Origin: JAUVXY01 sp964392345
Lineage (GTDB): Bacteria; Actinomycetota; Humimicrobiia; Humimicrobiales; Humimicrobiaceae
Direction: 5' to 3'
Assembly (NCBI GenBank): GCA_964392345.1
Contig: CAYMPQ010000043.1
Location: 1 to 15,040 of the forward strand
DNA length: 15,040 nucleotides
Shown here: positions 15,039 to 15,040 of the stretch, in pieces
How positions within the stretch are numbered: the stretch's first letter is position 1
Layout: each line of letters starts with the position of its first letter
Position numbers and translations under genes: made by a program
The notes under the pieces: model-generated
What the model saw: the letters and a program-made list of their open reading frames with translations, nothing else
Databases searched by the model: none
Told to the model about the DNA's origin: nothing

Positions 15039-15040
15039 AA

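Noticed and set aside
1..15040. CRISPR array, tRNA or rRNA genes
   Set aside because: No regularly spaced repeats with unique spacers and no tRNA or rRNA-like segments were seen on either strand by eye.

Overview
The window reads as an AT-rich bacterial chromosome segment with ordinary bacterial start sites and Shine-Dalgarno sequences. It mixes housekeeping-type genes, an apparent genome-defence island and insertion-sequence debris. The ECF sigma factor plus DUF5667-type anti-sigma pair, the DUF4173 membrane protein, an IS1634-type element and an archaeal-style THUMP protein would fit an uncultured anaerobe. A low-GC deep-branching actinobacterial or Atribacterota-like lineage is possible, but that assignment is inference and not secure.

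Layout from left to right. Positions 1-1381 hold an ECF sigma factor, cut by the left edge, overlapping a single-pass DUF5667-like protein. Positions 1657-6707 form a visibly more AT-rich island: a 1074-aa RecQ-like helicase with long unrecognised N- and C-terminal extensions, a winged-helix/nuclease fusion 20 bases downstream, and, after a 297-base gap with a decayed reading frame, a second PD-(D/E)XK nuclease. No DNA methyltransferase is encoded beside them. Positions 6828-7583 hold a Phd/VapC-type toxin-antitoxin pair with a good promoter and two matching palindromic operator candidates 22 bp apart. A convergent THUMP/Tan1-like gene follows at 7593-8096, then a polytopic DUF4173 protein, then a probable flavodoxin-HAD operon (9921-11252).

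The right third is shaped by transposition. A complete IS1634-type element (11385-13394) has perfect 23-bp terminal inverted repeats, its own promoter and a terminator, and abuts a truncated gene remnant. To its right come a lipoprotein with a 109-residue internal duplication, a broken transposase start with an iterated IS end, and, at the right edge on the minus strand, the C-terminal part of a second DDE transposase.

The best candidate for an undescribed system is the helicase plus two-nuclease island, with the adjacent toxin-antitoxin pair as a possible addition. RecQ-like motor, DNA-reading winged helix and two different nuclease cores are parts typical of anti-phage systems, but the arrangement does not match a named system I can identify from sequence alone.
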